Positions 28,895 to 37,964 are shown, numbered from the stretch's first letter. The stretch is DNA of 64,000 nucleotides from Marinobacter persicus (GCF_900114155.1 NZ_FOSC01000004.1:62001-126000), one strand, 5' to 3'. The notes: generated by a model from the sequence alone, not told the origin. A program made the numbers and translations.

Positions 28895-29828
28895 AAGTTA
28901 TTTCGCCCTGTGGCTCGGAATCGTCGGCGGGCGGATCCACCGTCAGATCAATATCCGGCTCGTCCTGTGGCACAGTCAGCCCCTGCTCGGCCATTTCCTG
29001 CAGACGCATCTGCTCCAGCTGCATGGGCCCGGCCAGGTCGACAATAATCTCCACACGCCGGTTTTTCGCGCGGTTTTCAGAACTGGTATTGGGCTCGAGC
29101 GGCTCGGTATCGGCCAGCCCCGTCACCCTCAAACGCCCCGGCTGAATCTGGTCCCGGGCCAGCAGCACGTTCGCCACCGCGGCTGCCCGGGCGGCCGACA
29201 AATCCCAGTTGCTCTGGAACCGGGACGTGCTGATGGGGACATCATCGGTATGACCCTCAACGGCCAATTCGCCCGGCATGTCGGCGAGAATTTCCGCCAT
29301 ATCCAGCAGCAACCCCTCGGACTCCCAGGTTAGCTGGGCCGAACCTGAAGGGAATGATCCCTTCTCTTCCACGCGAATGACAATCCGCCGCTGGTTCTCG
29401 CTGACATTAATCCGGCCATCGTCGATGGCCGGCTCCAGAACGTCGCGGATTTTTGCCATGTCTTCCTGAAGCTGGCGCTCAACCGCGCGTTCGGCTTCCT
29501 GTTCGGTGGGACTTTTCAGGGTCTGGATTTCCGGGGCGTCGGTGGTGGTCGTTTGCTTGACCTCGTTCACCAGCGTGGGCTCCGGGGGCGCCGGAGAGAA
29601 CTTGTCGAAGATCGGGCTGGTGCCTTCGGGAATTTCCAGTACCGGGACTTCCCGCTGAACGCCGAAGGCCTTGGACAGCTCGCCGGCAATCTGCTTGAAC
29701 TTCTGGGCGTCGATTTCGGAAAACGACAGCAGCAGTACAAAAAAGCACATCAGCAGTGACATCAAGTCAGCAAAGGTGACCACCCATGCCGGTATGCCCG
29801 GTTTTTCCTCTTCCGGCAACTCTTCCAT
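28890..29828 (-). CDS. pomB: Sodium-driven flagellar stator protein PomB
   Basis: The 312-residue protein has a cytosolic N-terminus, one membrane helix WVVTFADLMSLLMCFFVLL with the ion-binding Asp at 21, a linker rich in Pro, Thr and Glu, and a C-terminal OmpA/MotB peptidoglycan-binding domain (VEGHTDDVPI, NWDLSAARA, NRRVEI). The sequence around the helix, including MCFFVLLLSFSEID, matches the Na+-type PomB rather than H+-type MotB. It starts three bases after the pomA stop. The stop codon lies in the edge of the adjacent inverted repeat. Confidence 0.95.
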   Translation of the reverse strand: MEELPEEEKPGIPAWVVTFADLMSLLMCFFVLLLSFSEIDAQKFKQIAGELSKAFGVQREVPVLEIPEGTSPIFDKFSPAPPEPTLVNEVKQTTTTDAPEIQTLKSPTEQEAERAVERQLQEDMAKIRDVLEPAIDDGRINVSENQRRIVIRVEEKGSFPSGSAQLTWESEGLLLDMAEILADMPGELAVEGHTDDVPISTSRFQSNWDLSAARAAAVANVLLARDQIQPGRLRVTGLADTEPLEPNTSSENRAKNRRVEIIVDLAGPMQLEQMRLQEMAEQGLTVPQDEPDIDLTVDPPADDSEPQGEITW

Positions 29829-29831
29829 GTT

Positions 29832-30608
29832 CTAGGCGGCCTCTTGCTGCTCGTTGTCTTCCTTTTCCCGTTCTTTGGGTGGCAGGTAGCTGGACAGCAT
29901 CTGCTCGATGATGCGCGGGTTGGTGCCCTCCTGAATGGCCACCAGGGCATCAATGTAAAGTGACTGCATGCGCGCCTCTTCGGTCATGCGCAGGGACAGT
30001 TTGTCGGCAATCGGGTTGGCAATCATGGTGGCGATCATGGCGCCGTACAGGGTGGTCAGCAGGGCCACCGCCATGGCCGGGCCGATGGATTTCGGGTCTT
30101 CCATGTTGGAGAGCATCTGCACCAGGCCGATCAGCGTACCGATCATGCCCATGGCCGGGGCTACGTCGCCCAGGGCGGTAAAGACCTTGGCGCCGGAGCG
30201 ATTGTGGTCGATGGTCATCAGTCGCTCTTTGCTGAGCAGCTGTTTGGTGGTCTGGGCGGTCTGGCCATCCACCAGCATCTGAATGCCCTGGGACAGAAAC
30301 GGTGAGTGCACTTCCCGCCCTTCCAGGCCCAGTACTCCTTCCTTCCGGGCGACCTGAGCGATTTCCACCAGTTCATCAATGCTCTCGCGCACTTCCGGCA
30401 GCTTGAACTTGAACGCCCGGGCGGCGGCCTTGAAGGCGCCAAAAAACTGCCCGAAGCTGAACTTGGAGAGTACCACCAGAAAACTGCCGCCAACGACGAT
30501 CAGCAGGGAAGCAGGGTTCACAAAAACGCCGGGCGAGACTCCAAGAATAATGGCAGCGCTAATCAGTAGCATGGCCCCGGACAGGCCGATCAGAGTGGCG
30601 AAATCCAC
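29832..30608 (-). CDS. pomA: Sodium-driven flagellar stator protein PomA
   Basis: The 258-residue protein (start GTG 30608 after CGGAG) has four membrane segments and the MotA/PomA pattern: DFATLIGLSGAM at the start, conserved PAMGMIGTLIGLVQML and GPAMAVALLTTLYGA in the third and fourth helices, and a charged cytosolic loop that contacts FliG. It precedes pomB by three bases. Together they form the torque-generating Na+ channel of a polar flagellum; the flagellar genes themselves are not in the window. Confidence 0.95.
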   Translation of the reverse strand: MDFATLIGLSGAMLLISAAIILGVSPGVFVNPASLLIVVGGSFLVVLSKFSFGQFFGAFKAAARAFKFKLPEVRESIDELVEIAQVARKEGVLGLEGREVHSPFLSQGIQMLVDGQTAQTTKQLLSKERLMTIDHNRSGAKVFTALGDVAPAMGMIGTLIGLVQMLSNMEDPKSIGPAMAVALLTTLYGAMIATMIANPIADKLSLRMTEEARMQSLYIDALVAIQEGTNPRIIEQMLSSYLPPKEREKEDNEQQEAA

Positions 30609-30681
30609 AATAACTCCGTTTATTTCAATTGGGCAGCGTTCGAGTGGGCCGGAGCTTACCGGCTGTGCAGTCCTTGATCAA

Positions 30682-31101
30682 TCAATGGTTAGCTTGCTCG
30701 TTTTCTTTCTCCTGCTGCATCTCCTTCCAGGCCGCGTAGCGGTGCAGATCGCCTTCCACCAGTTTCAGGCAGAAGGCGATAATGGTGGCGTCGTCCAGCA
30801 GGCCGAGGCCGACAATCAGGTCCGGGATCAGGTCCAGCGGGTTAATCAGGTACAACAGGGCGCCGGCGATGGCCGCCACGCTTTTCCAGGGAATGGCGCG
30901 GTAGTTGCCCTGCCAATAATCCCGCACCAGGGAGAACATCAACCTGATGTCGGTACGCAGCCGTTGCAGGCGACCGCTCTGGGCCATTTTCTGCTCAATA
31001 ACCCTGCGTTTCTCAAGCAGGGTTTTGAGGTCCCGCTTTTCCAGCCTGCGGGCTTCCTTGTCCAGTTGGTGCCGGGCGGTTTTGTCGGAGAATAATGCCA
31101 T
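30682..31101 (-). CDS. DUF1232 (YkvA-family) membrane protein
   Basis: The 139-residue protein has a charged N-terminal helix followed by the DUF1232 core INPLDLIPDLIVGLGLLDDATIIAF (about 86-110). The family is short and membrane-associated but has no settled function. It lies between pomA and the cryptochrome gene on the same strand, with a 73-base gap to pomA. Start ATG 31101. Confidence 0.85.
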   Translation of the reverse strand: MALFSDKTARHQLDKEARRLEKRDLKTLLEKRRVIEQKMAQSGRLQRLRTDIRLMFSLVRDYWQGNYRAIPWKSVAAIAGALLYLINPLDLIPDLIVGLGLLDDATIIAFCLKLVEGDLHRYAAWKEMQQEKENEQANH

Positions 31102-31129
31102 GGTTTGTGCGCTTATGTATTGATTGGCG

Positions 31130-32467
31130 TCAGGCTATTGGCCAGTCGGCGGCATCCACCTGGTGCCGGGGGACCGGTCGGGCCGCATGCCCGTGCCAGC
31201 GTTGAGTGAAAGTGCCTTCAGGGTCGTACTGTTCTGCCTGTCTGGCCAGGTTGAACTGCCGCAATCCCCTCGGGTCTGCGCCGACACCCGCCAGATACTG
31301 CCAGTTACCGTAGTTACTGCCCGGATCATAGTCTACCAGTTGCTGCTCGAACCAGGCAGCGCCATATCGCCAGTCCAGTTCCAGCTCGTTGACCAGGCAG
31401 CTGGCCACCAGTTGTCGGGCCCGGTTGCTTATATACCCGGTTCGACGAAGCTGGTTCATGGCTGCGTTGACCAGCGGGTATTCGGTGTTGCCTTCACACC
31501 AGGCCCGGAAACGTTGTGGATAGAAAGTTACCGGGCGCCGCTTGTGCTGTATACCATCGCGGCAGAACAGCCTGCGCCCGTGCCTGAACGCGTACCAATG
31601 AAAATATTCCCGCCACAACAGTTCAAACCACAGCCAGTAGGTGGACTCGTTGCGCTGATAATCCCGTTCATATTGCTCGATGGTCGCGGCGACCTCCCGG
31701 GCAGACAGGCTGCCGTTGGCCAGCCAGGGGGAAAGTTTGGAGGACGATGGCCAGTGGTCCAGGGCGTTGCGGGTCTGTTTGTAGCGGGCGATGCCCTGCT
31801 GCTCGAATACAAAGGCTTGCAGCTGGCGTAATCCGGCCTGTTCGCCGCCGGTAAAACCGTTGGGATGACCGGGTTCGGCAATGGCCGGGCACTCGCCACG
31901 GTTGTCTTCGGCGAAGCCCGGCGGTGGCGGCAGGGATGCCAGGGTGCGGATGCGCAGCTGGTTGGCATAGCGCTCGCCCTGCTTTTCTACCTGTTTTCGG
32001 AACCCTGAAAAGGTATCGGGCATGTTTCCCAGCGCCATGGGCAGGCTTCCCTCGGTGAACAGGCTGAGGGTCTCAAACTGTTGAAACATCCGTTCCGGTA
32101 GGGATTGCCGAAGCTGCTGCCAGAGTTGTGTCTCCTCGGTGCCGGGAAGTCGCGAGCGAATCAGCCGGGTAATGTCGTACTCGCGGACCAGTTCCGGCAA
32201 TACCTGTTCGGGCAGGCCCCAGGCAATGTGCAGGCGCTGCCCCATCACCCGCAGGGACCGTTCCAGGTCCATCAGGGTTTGCCAGAGAAAACGCCAGCGG
32301 TGAGGCCCCATCCGTTGGTGAGGGAGCCGGGGATTGCTGATGGCGTCGGTAAACCAGCGCGGGTCCACCACGTAGACACACAACAGCATGTCCGACCGGG
32401 ATGCGGCCAGCAGAGCGGCGTTGTCGTGCAGTCTCAGGTCGCGGGTGAACCAGTAAAGTGTTTTCAA
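31130..32467 (-). CDS. DASH-family cryptochrome / photolyase
   Basis: From the TTG at 32467 the protein is 445 residues and starts MKTLYWFTRDLRLHDN, the normal start of the photolyase alpha/beta domain; a GTG at 32518 would add 17 unrelated residues. The FAD domain has WLANGSLSAREV, WFELLWREYFHWYA and the C-terminal NELELDWRYGAAWFEQQLVDYDPGSNYGNWQYLAGVG, all typical of Cry-DASH. Known members repair cyclobutane dimers in single-stranded DNA and may signal blue light. The TTG start is inferred from family length and a GGATGGA site upstream. Confidence 0.9.
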   Translation of the reverse strand: MKTLYWFTRDLRLHDNAALLAASRSDMLLCVYVVDPRWFTDAISNPRLPHQRMGPHRWRFLWQTLMDLERSLRVMGQRLHIAWGLPEQVLPELVREYDITRLIRSRLPGTEETQLWQQLRQSLPERMFQQFETLSLFTEGSLPMALGNMPDTFSGFRKQVEKQGERYANQLRIRTLASLPPPPGFAEDNRGECPAIAEPGHPNGFTGGEQAGLRQLQAFVFEQQGIARYKQTRNALDHWPSSSKLSPWLANGSLSAREVAATIEQYERDYQRNESTYWLWFELLWREYFHWYAFRHGRRLFCRDGIQHKRRPVTFYPQRFRAWCEGNTEYPLVNAAMNQLRRTGYISNRARQLVASCLVNELELDWRYGAAWFEQQLVDYDPGSNYGNWQYLAGVGADPRGLRQFNLARQAEQYDPEGTFTQRWHGHAARPVPRHQVDAADWPIA

Positions 32468-32565
32468 GGTCGTTTTTCCATCCGGGCGTGTCAGGGGCTT
32501 GTGGTCAAGCTTACGCACACCCGGCGGAAAAGGATTTCGGTGTGAGTGAATTCGGCCCGCGGGGT

Positions 32566-33249
32566 TTAGCCGTCCTGCAGTGCCTGCAGAACCGCCTTGG
32601 CGGCGCCTTCGGACGAGGCCGGATTCTGGCCGGTAATCAGTTTGCCATCCACCACGATGTGCGGGGCCCAGTCATCGCCCCGGGTGTAGCGGGCGTTGTT
32701 TTCCTTCAGCATGTCCTCAAGCAGGAACGGCACGACACCGGTCAGTTGCACGGCTTCTTCTTCGGTGTTGCTGAAGCCGGTTACCTCGCGGCCGCCGACA
32801 ATGTTTTGCCCGGGTTTGATAAACACGTTTTTGAATACGGCCGGAGCGTGGCACACCGCGCCTATCACCTTGTCCTGCTCATGGGCGGCCTTGATCAGTT
32901 CGGCGGACTTCTCGTCATTGGCCAGATCCCACAGCGGGCCGTGACCGCCGGGGTAGAAGATGGCGTCGTAACGATTCATGTCCACGTCCGCCAGCTTCTT
33001 GGTGCTGGCCAGCATTTCCCGGGCCTGGGCGTCCTGGCGGAACCGGCGGGTGGATTCGGTCAGGGCCTCTTCCGCTTCACTGTTGGGGTCCACCGGCGGC
33101 TGCCCGCCTTTGGGGGAAGCCAGGGTGATGTCCGCGCCGGCGTCCTTGAACACGTAAAAAGGCGCGGTGAACTCTTCCAGCCAGAAGCCGGTTTTGTGGC
33201 CGGTATCGCCCATCTGGTCGTGGGATGTCAGTACCATCAGTACTTTCAT
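32566..33249 (-). CDS. DJ-1/PfpI family protein, Hsp31-like
   Basis: The 227-residue protein has the class-I amidotransferase-like fold of Hsp31/DJ-1 proteins: TSHDQMGDTGHKTGFWLEE with a conserved Glu, FYPGGHGPLWDL, and the nucleophile elbow GAVCHAPA with Cys133 and His134. These enzymes act as glyoxalase III or protein deglycase-like, or as holding chaperones; which applies cannot be told. Start ATG 33249 follows AGGAG. It sits alone between the cryptochrome gene and a divergent binding-protein gene. Confidence 0.9.
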   Translation of the reverse strand: MKVLMVLTSHDQMGDTGHKTGFWLEEFTAPFYVFKDAGADITLASPKGGQPPVDPNSEAEEALTESTRRFRQDAQAREMLASTKKLADVDMNRYDAIFYPGGHGPLWDLANDEKSAELIKAAHEQDKVIGAVCHAPAVFKNVFIKPGQNIVGGREVTGFSNTEEEAVQLTGVVPFLLEDMLKENNARYTRGDDWAPHIVVDGKLITGQNPASSEGAAKAVLQALQDG

Positions 33250-33456
33250 TGGACGCTCCTTTTTGTGCCGCCAGTGGTTGGCGGGCGTTTAAAATGAGGG
33301 TTTTCGCTGCCTACCCAACACGTTTGTGATTGGGTACGGTCATTTCAAGATGTGTGATCGGTTGCCGCCTCTGGTAGTACGCTTAACAGGGCAGTATGGA
33401 TGGCTTTGCAGGCTATACTGAAAAGGAACTATAAAAAGTTCAGGATATACTTCTTT

Positions 33457-34230
33457 ATGCAACAAAGAGTTCCGAGCCGGTGGCTGGCGATCTGTCTGGC
33501 GCTTTTGGTGACCATGGCGTGGGCCGGGACTGGCGCAGGCGCAGAGGGTGAGCCGGCGGTGACGGTGACCGTTGGCGTGGATCATTCGCCCCCGTACCGG
33601 ATTGTCGATAACGGCCAGCGGTCCGGTCTGTATCTGGATATTTTCAACGAGCTGGCGGAACGTCTGGGCTGGCAGGTGGCGTACGAGCGGGTGCCGTTTC
33701 GGCGTATTCTGCTTCTGATGCGCGAGGGCGACGTGGATGTCATGCTCGGCCCGGTGCAGACCGACAACCGCCAGGAATACATGACCTACGTGGCACCGGC
33801 ATTTCCCCCGGAGCGTCGGCTGTTTTTCTTCCTCGATGAAGACCATCGCATCGACGGTTATGGTGATCTGCAAGGCAAGCGGGTGGGTGTACTGGAAGGT
33901 GCCCGCTATTTCCGGCGCTTTGACAGGGACGCCAGTTTGCACAAAGTGCCCGCCCCACGTTATGAGAACCTGATGAAAATGTTGGAAAAACAGCGGGTGG
34001 ATGTGGTGATCGCTCCGGAAATGGCCGGACTCAGGGCGGCCGCCGCCCTGGACGCCAGGCCCCGCGTGTCGCCCTTTTTTGTGCCCGGTGAGCCGGCGTG
34101 GATTGCCGTTTCCAATGGTTCACCGCTGCTCAATCATACTGACGAAATGCTGTCGGCTTATGAGAGCATGGAGCAGGACGGGGTGATAGAAAGCCTGATG
34201 CTCAAATATCTGGCCCGGCCAGTGCCCTGA
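33457..34230 (+). CDS. Periplasmic solute-binding family 3 protein
   Basis: From ATG 33457 (257 residues) a signal peptide ends near GAGAEG. The mature part follows the amino-acid-binding SBP_bac_3 pattern: TVGVDHSPPYRIVDNGQRSGLYLDIFNELAERLGW, GDVDVMLGPVQTDNRQEYM and LQGKRVGVLEGARY. No ABC permease or ATPase is linked, so it may be an orphan sensor-type binding protein that feeds a chemoreceptor or diguanylate cyclase. A similar orphan lies at 35704. A TATACT -10-like element is at 33414-33419. Confidence 0.82.
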   Translation: MQQRVPSRWLAICLALLVTMAWAGTGAGAEGEPAVTVTVGVDHSPPYRIVDNGQRSGLYLDIFNELAERLGWQVAYERVPFRRILLLMREGDVDVMLGPVQTDNRQEYMTYVAPAFPPERRLFFFLDEDHRIDGYGDLQGKRVGVLEGARYFRRFDRDASLHKVPAPRYENLMKMLEKQRVDVVIAPEMAGLRAAAALDARPRVSPFFVPGEPAWIAVSNGSPLLNHTDEMLSAYESMEQDGVIESLMLKYLARPVP

Positions 34231-34338
34231 CCTGCTGGCTTTGAGGCCCGCCAATGCGGACTGCTACGGATGGCTCCGGGAACTTCGCTTGCTTATGGTT
34301 GTCAGCCTGTCACCCGTTTCCGAATAAAAGGATTTACC

Positions 34339-35019
34339 ATGAAAACGATTCGCCTGTGGGATGTGCCAACACGCCTGTTTCACTGGTTGCTGGTTCTGGC
34401 GGTTGTCGGTTCCGTTGTCACCATCAAGCTGGGCAGCAGCTGGATGGACTGGCATGAGCGTTTTGGTCTGGCGGTAATCGGCCTTCTGAGCTTCCGCCTG
34501 GTGTGGGGTGTTGCCGGTTCCACCTATGCCCGTTTTACCGGTTTTGTTCCTGGCCCGGGTGCAGTCGTGGCCTATTTGCGCGGCCAGTGGCAGGGTGTGG
34601 GTCATAACCCTCTGGGAGCCCTGTCGGTGCTGGCGCTGATCGGTCTGTTTGGCTTCCAGGCGGTAACCGGCTTGTTCGCCAATGATGATATCGCCTTTGA
34701 TGGCCCGTTGGCCTCGCTGGTGTCTTCCGGTTGGAGCAACACCCTGAGCAGCTGGCACCGTCAGGCGGAATGGTACCTCTATGGGCTGGTGGCCCTGCAT
34801 GTGTTGGCGGTGATGTATTACACCCATGTGAAGAAAGACAACCTGGTTAGGCCGATGGTGACCGGGCGTAAGGTGGTTCCGGGCGAGCAGGCGGAAGATG
34901 CCAAAGGTGGTGGCTGGCTGGCGTTTATCGTGGCGGTTGCCATTGCGGCAGGGGTTGTATGGGTGGCGAATGGCGGTCTGGTGCCGCCACCGCCACCCAC
35001 GCAGGACCTGGGCTGGTAA
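34339..35019 (+). CDS. Cytochrome b/b6 (b561-like) membrane protein
   Basis: The 226-residue protein starts MKTIRLWDVPTRLFHWLL, the first helix of Ni/Fe-hydrogenase-type b cytochromes, with histidines in helices 1, 2 (WHERFG), and 4 (ALHVLAVMYYTHVKKDNLVRPM) as haem ligands. A fifth helix at 195-215 ends in a proline-rich tail. It is convergent with the cytochrome c' gene 18 bases away. In other bacteria such pairs transfer electrons from quinol to cytochrome c'. Start follows AAAGGA. Confidence 0.9.
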   Translation: MKTIRLWDVPTRLFHWLLVLAVVGSVVTIKLGSSWMDWHERFGLAVIGLLSFRLVWGVAGSTYARFTGFVPGPGAVVAYLRGQWQGVGHNPLGALSVLALIGLFGFQAVTGLFANDDIAFDGPLASLVSSGWSNTLSSWHRQAEWYLYGLVALHVLAVMYYTHVKKDNLVRPMVTGRKVVPGEQAEDAKGGGWLAFIVAVAIAAGVVWVANGGLVPPPPPTQDLGW

Positions 35020-35036
35020 TCAGCCCGGCCCCGGTT

Positions 35037-35501
35037 TTATTCGGCGCGGAAGTTGTCGTGGCAGTTCTTGCAGGTTTCGCCCACTTTGGCGAACTGCCGG
35101 GCCACGGCCGCTTTGTCACCGGAAGCGGCGATCTCTTGCAGCTTGCTGGATTCCTGAGCAAAGCTGACGGCGATTTCCTGCACCTTGTCGAGCTCGTCGA
35201 AGAAGTTGGGCTTCAGACGGGTGTCATCGGCACGGTCATTGGCGCTGTCCCGGCTGTACAGGGTGCCCATGCCTGAGTTGGCCACGGCGGCAATGGCGTT
35301 GGCGGCCGCGGCAATCTGCTTCTCATCGTATTCCACTTCTTCATCAACGGCCTGGGCCTTGATCTTGCCCATGTTCCAGGCGGCGAACTGGTAGGCACTC
35401 TGGCGGGTCTCAATCTGGTCTTCCACGCTCATCTGGGCGGCGGCGGGCATGGCCAGGGCCGAGGCCAGCAGTGCGGCGGAAAGTACGGTCGTTTTTTTCA
35501 T
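35037..35501 (-). CDS. Cytochrome c' (periplasmic, class II)
   Basis: The 154-residue precursor has a signal peptide (MKKTTVLSAALLASALAMPAAA split before QMSVED) and one C-terminal haem motif, C144-K-N-C147-H148, in VGETCKNCHD. The R33 near the N-terminus matches the conserved arginine of cytochromes c'. These proteins bind NO at a five-coordinate haem and protect against nitrosative stress. ATG 35501 follows GAGGGATC. A 45-base inverted repeat lies 40 bases upstream. Confidence 0.93.
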   Translation of the reverse strand: MKKTTVLSAALLASALAMPAAAQMSVEDQIETRQSAYQFAAWNMGKIKAQAVDEEVEYDEKQIAAAANAIAAVANSGMGTLYSRDSANDRADDTRLKPNFFDELDKVQEIAVSFAQESSKLQEIAASGDKAAVARQFAKVGETCKNCHDNFRAE

Positions 35502-35540
35502 TTCAGATCCCTCTTTGTTTATCGGTTCATTGCAAAGCGG

Positions 35541-35585
35541 CACTATATCGATAGGGCTACTGACAAGTAACCTATCGGCATAGTG
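35541..35585. promoter_or_regulatory. 15-bp inverted repeat upstream of cytochrome c'
   Basis: The arm CACTATATCGATAGG (35541-35555) is mirrored by CCTATCGGCATAGTG (35571-35585), with 13 of 15 positions pairing and a 15-base spacer. It sits 40-84 bases before the cytochrome c' ATG and also upstream of the divergent binding-protein gene. It does not match FNR/DNR or NorR consensus. It may be an operator for an unidentified regulator. Confidence 0.4.
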
Positions 35586-35703
35586 CCATTCCAGACAGAT
35601 ATATGTCCGTAAAGTTCACGCGGATCAATTTCTGGCGTGGCACCCCGTGGTGACCGCTGTTAAAGTTGGTTGAGTTTGTCACATACGATACTGCGGAACG
35701 CCT

Positions 35704-36531
35704 ATGACTGAGTTGTTTTCGGGACGCCGGACCACGCCATTTTTACGCCACTTTGTTTTCTGGTTGGCCATGGCAGGTTCGGTTCCTATGGCTTACGGCC
35801 AGTCCGAAGGCGTTTGCGATACTCTGGTGGTCAGTGGCAATCCCGAATACCCGCCTTTGCTCTGGCGCCCGGCGGATAACCCCTCAACCTTGGTGGGGGC
35901 GGTGCCGGCGCTGCTACGGGAGATCGTTGAGCCGCTGGGCATTGAAGTGAAAGTGAAGGACCTCGGGTCCTGGGCCCGGGTGTTGCATCAGGCCCGTACG
36001 GGTGAGCTGGATCTGATCGCCGGCGCCTTTATTACCGATGAGCGCCAGACCTTCCTGGATTATATCCAGCCACCGATTACCTGGCAGCCCACCCATATCT
36101 GGGTGGCCCGTGGCAGGGAGTTCAATTACCGGTACTGGTCCGATTTACGGGGCAAGCGGGGCGCGACGCTGATCAACAACAGTTTCGGTCAGGATTTTGA
36201 CCGCTTTGCCGAGGATCATCTGTCCATCGAGGGTATCCGTACCATCGAGCAGTCCTTCCGGATGGCCAAGCTGGGCCGGGTGGATTACGTGCTTTACGAG
36301 CATCTGCAGGGGCACGCCAAGCTCGCCCGCCTGGGGCTGGAGGATGAATTTGTGGATCTGCTGCCACCGATCAGCAGCGAACCTCTTTATTTCGCCTTTC
36401 CCCGGAACTCTGCGTGCAATACCGAGGCGCTACGCTCAGCCTTCGCCGAACGGCTGGCGGAAGCCACCGGCGACCGCCGTATTGATCGGCTGTTGGAGGA
36501 ATACACGGATCGGTATCTGAACGAAAAGTGA
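35704..36531 (+). CDS. Orphan periplasmic solute-binding family 3 protein
   Basis: The 275-residue protein has a signal peptide ending at MAYGQ. The mature part begins GVCDTLVVSGNPEYPPLLW and includes GELDLIAGAFITDERQTFLDYIQPP and LRGKRGATLINNSFGQDFDRF, an SBP_bac_3-like layout. Two cysteines (after VC at the start, and SACN near the end) could form a disulfide. No transport genes are linked. It is convergent with the next diguanylate cyclase gene, 12 bases away, so a sensory role is conceivable but unproven. Confidence 0.8.
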   Translation: MTELFSGRRTTPFLRHFVFWLAMAGSVPMAYGQSEGVCDTLVVSGNPEYPPLLWRPADNPSTLVGAVPALLREIVEPLGIEVKVKDLGSWARVLHQARTGELDLIAGAFITDERQTFLDYIQPPITWQPTHIWVARGREFNYRYWSDLRGKRGATLINNSFGQDFDRFAEDHLSIEGIRTIEQSFRMAKLGRVDYVLYEHLQGHAKLARLGLEDEFVDLLPPISSEPLYFAFPRNSACNTEALRSAFAERLAEATGDRRIDRLLEEYTDRYLNEK

Positions 36532-36543
36532 CCAGTGGTGGGG

Positions 36544-37506
36544 TCAGGCGTCCGGCAGATTGACGTTCACCTGGCTCCGGCCCAGGTCCTTGGCGCGGTA
36601 AAGGGCGCGGTCTGCCCGCAACATCAGGTCTTCCAGGCGCTGGTCACCATCGGCCAGCACGGTTACCCCAAAACTGGCGCTCGCTGGGATCTTGTGGCCG
36701 CGATAAACGATCTCTGCACCCAGAATCAGTTTGAGCAGCCGCTCGGCCATCTCCCTGGCCTGCAGCGCGTCGGCTTCCGGCAGCAGCAAGGCAAACTCTT
36801 CGCCGCCCATGCGGGCTGCGCAGTCGGAGTCCCGCACGCGGCCATGCAGTAATCCGGCAATGTGTTTCAGTACTTCATCGCCGGCCTCGTGGCCGTGGGT
36901 GTCGTTGACCTGTTTGAAAAAATCCAGGTCCATCATGATCAGCGCCAGAGGGGTTTTGTACCGCTGTGCCTGGCTCAGCAATTGCCCACCGCAATGGAAA
37001 AAGGCACGCCGGTTGTTCAGGCCGGTGAGCTGGTCGGTCAGCGAGGCCTTGTGGGCGGCCTCGTGGGCCTGTTTGAGCGACAGTTCCATTTCCTTGCGTT
37101 CGGTGATGTCGGTGGCGATTTCCAGGCGCACCAGCCGGCCGTCGGTCCAGTGTATGGCCTGGTCACGGCACTGGTACCATCGTTTGTCGAGCTGGTTCTG
37201 GAATTCCCACACGTGGGTGCCGGCCGGAAGCCCGTCCGGCTTGCGCAGCAGGTGGTTGGTGCAGAAGTCACAGGGACCATCGCCGTCCTGCAGGACCTGC
37301 CAGCACTTGCGCCCACGGATATCGCCCCAGATCCGGCGGCCGTAGTCGTTCATGTAAAGCAGGTCGTGGGTGTCGAAATCAGACACATAAACGAGCGCAT
37401 CCAGATTGTCGAGAATCGCCTGCATGCCGGCGGCCGAGGTGGCTCCGGTGTCGACGGCCTGCCCGTTGCGGGCAGGCAGGTTCAATGACGGGATGCGGGT
37501 TTCCAT
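36544..37506 (-). CDS. Diguanylate cyclase with cysteine-bearing PAS domain
   Basis: From ATG 37506 the protein has 320 residues. A PAS-like domain (about 25-140) contains C68 in GRKCWQ, then C79 and C82 in GPCDFC, a cysteine cluster known from a sub-group of PAS sensors and suited to metal or redox chemistry. The GGDEF domain is intact (GGEEF at 234-238) with an RxxD inhibitory site at 225-228. No membrane segments. It lies 13 bases downstream of a rhodanese gene on the same strand, so the two are probably co-transcribed. Confidence 0.9.
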   Translation of the reverse strand: METRIPSLNLPARNGQAVDTGATSAAGMQAILDNLDALVYVSDFDTHDLLYMNDYGRRIWGDIRGRKCWQVLQDGDGPCDFCTNHLLRKPDGLPAGTHVWEFQNQLDKRWYQCRDQAIHWTDGRLVRLEIATDITERKEMELSLKQAHEAAHKASLTDQLTGLNNRRAFFHCGGQLLSQAQRYKTPLALIMMDLDFFKQVNDTHGHEAGDEVLKHIAGLLHGRVRDSDCAARMGGEEFALLLPEADALQAREMAERLLKLILGAEIVYRGHKIPASASFGVTVLADGDQRLEDLMLRADRALYRAKDLGRSQVNVNLPDA

Positions 37507-37519
37507 GGGGTCGGATGTT

Positions 37520-37900
37520 TTATTCGAAATCTGGCAGATCGGGCGATGTGGTGTCTTTGCCTGCCTGTTGCCAGGCGTCGAAACCGCCGGCAATGGATTT
37601 GATATGCCGGTAGCCCATTTCCTGAAGAACCTTGGCGCTCAGAGCGGCGCGGCCGGAGCTCTTGCAGTACACAACGATGTTCATGTCTCGGTTTTCCAGG
37701 GCGGGGTCAGTGCTGAACTTGAATTCCAGCCGGCCGCGGGAAACGTTGGTGGCGCCGGGAATATGGCTGACCTGGTATTCGTCGGCATCGCGGACATCCA
37801 AGAGCAGGTCGGCCTGCTTGATGGCCTCGTCGGCCTGGTCGACCGAGATCTCCTCGACCTGTTTCCTGGCTTCTTCAACGAAATCGTGTGCAGTTTTCAT
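37520..37900 (-). CDS. Rhodanese-domain protein (cytosolic)
   Basis: The 126-residue single-domain protein has the active-site loop CKSSGRAA and the conserved LLLDVRDADEY. An N-terminal helix of about 15 residues precedes the domain; no signal peptide. It should carry sulfane sulfur on the active cysteine. ATG 37900 follows AGGAGG. Downstream comes the diguanylate cyclase; upstream, after a 64-base gap, a TauE-like exporter on the same strand. Confidence 0.92.
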   Translation of the reverse strand: MKTAHDFVEEARKQVEEISVDQADEAIKQADLLLDVRDADEYQVSHIPGATNVSRGRLEFKFSTDPALENRDMNIVVYCKSSGRAALSAKVLQEMGYRHIKSIAGGFDAWQQAGKDTTSPDLPDFE

Positions 37901-37964
37901 GGTGCCTCCTGTAATCGGTCAAGCATGAACCAGAATGATGGATTTTGCGAGCCCCCGGAAAGGC

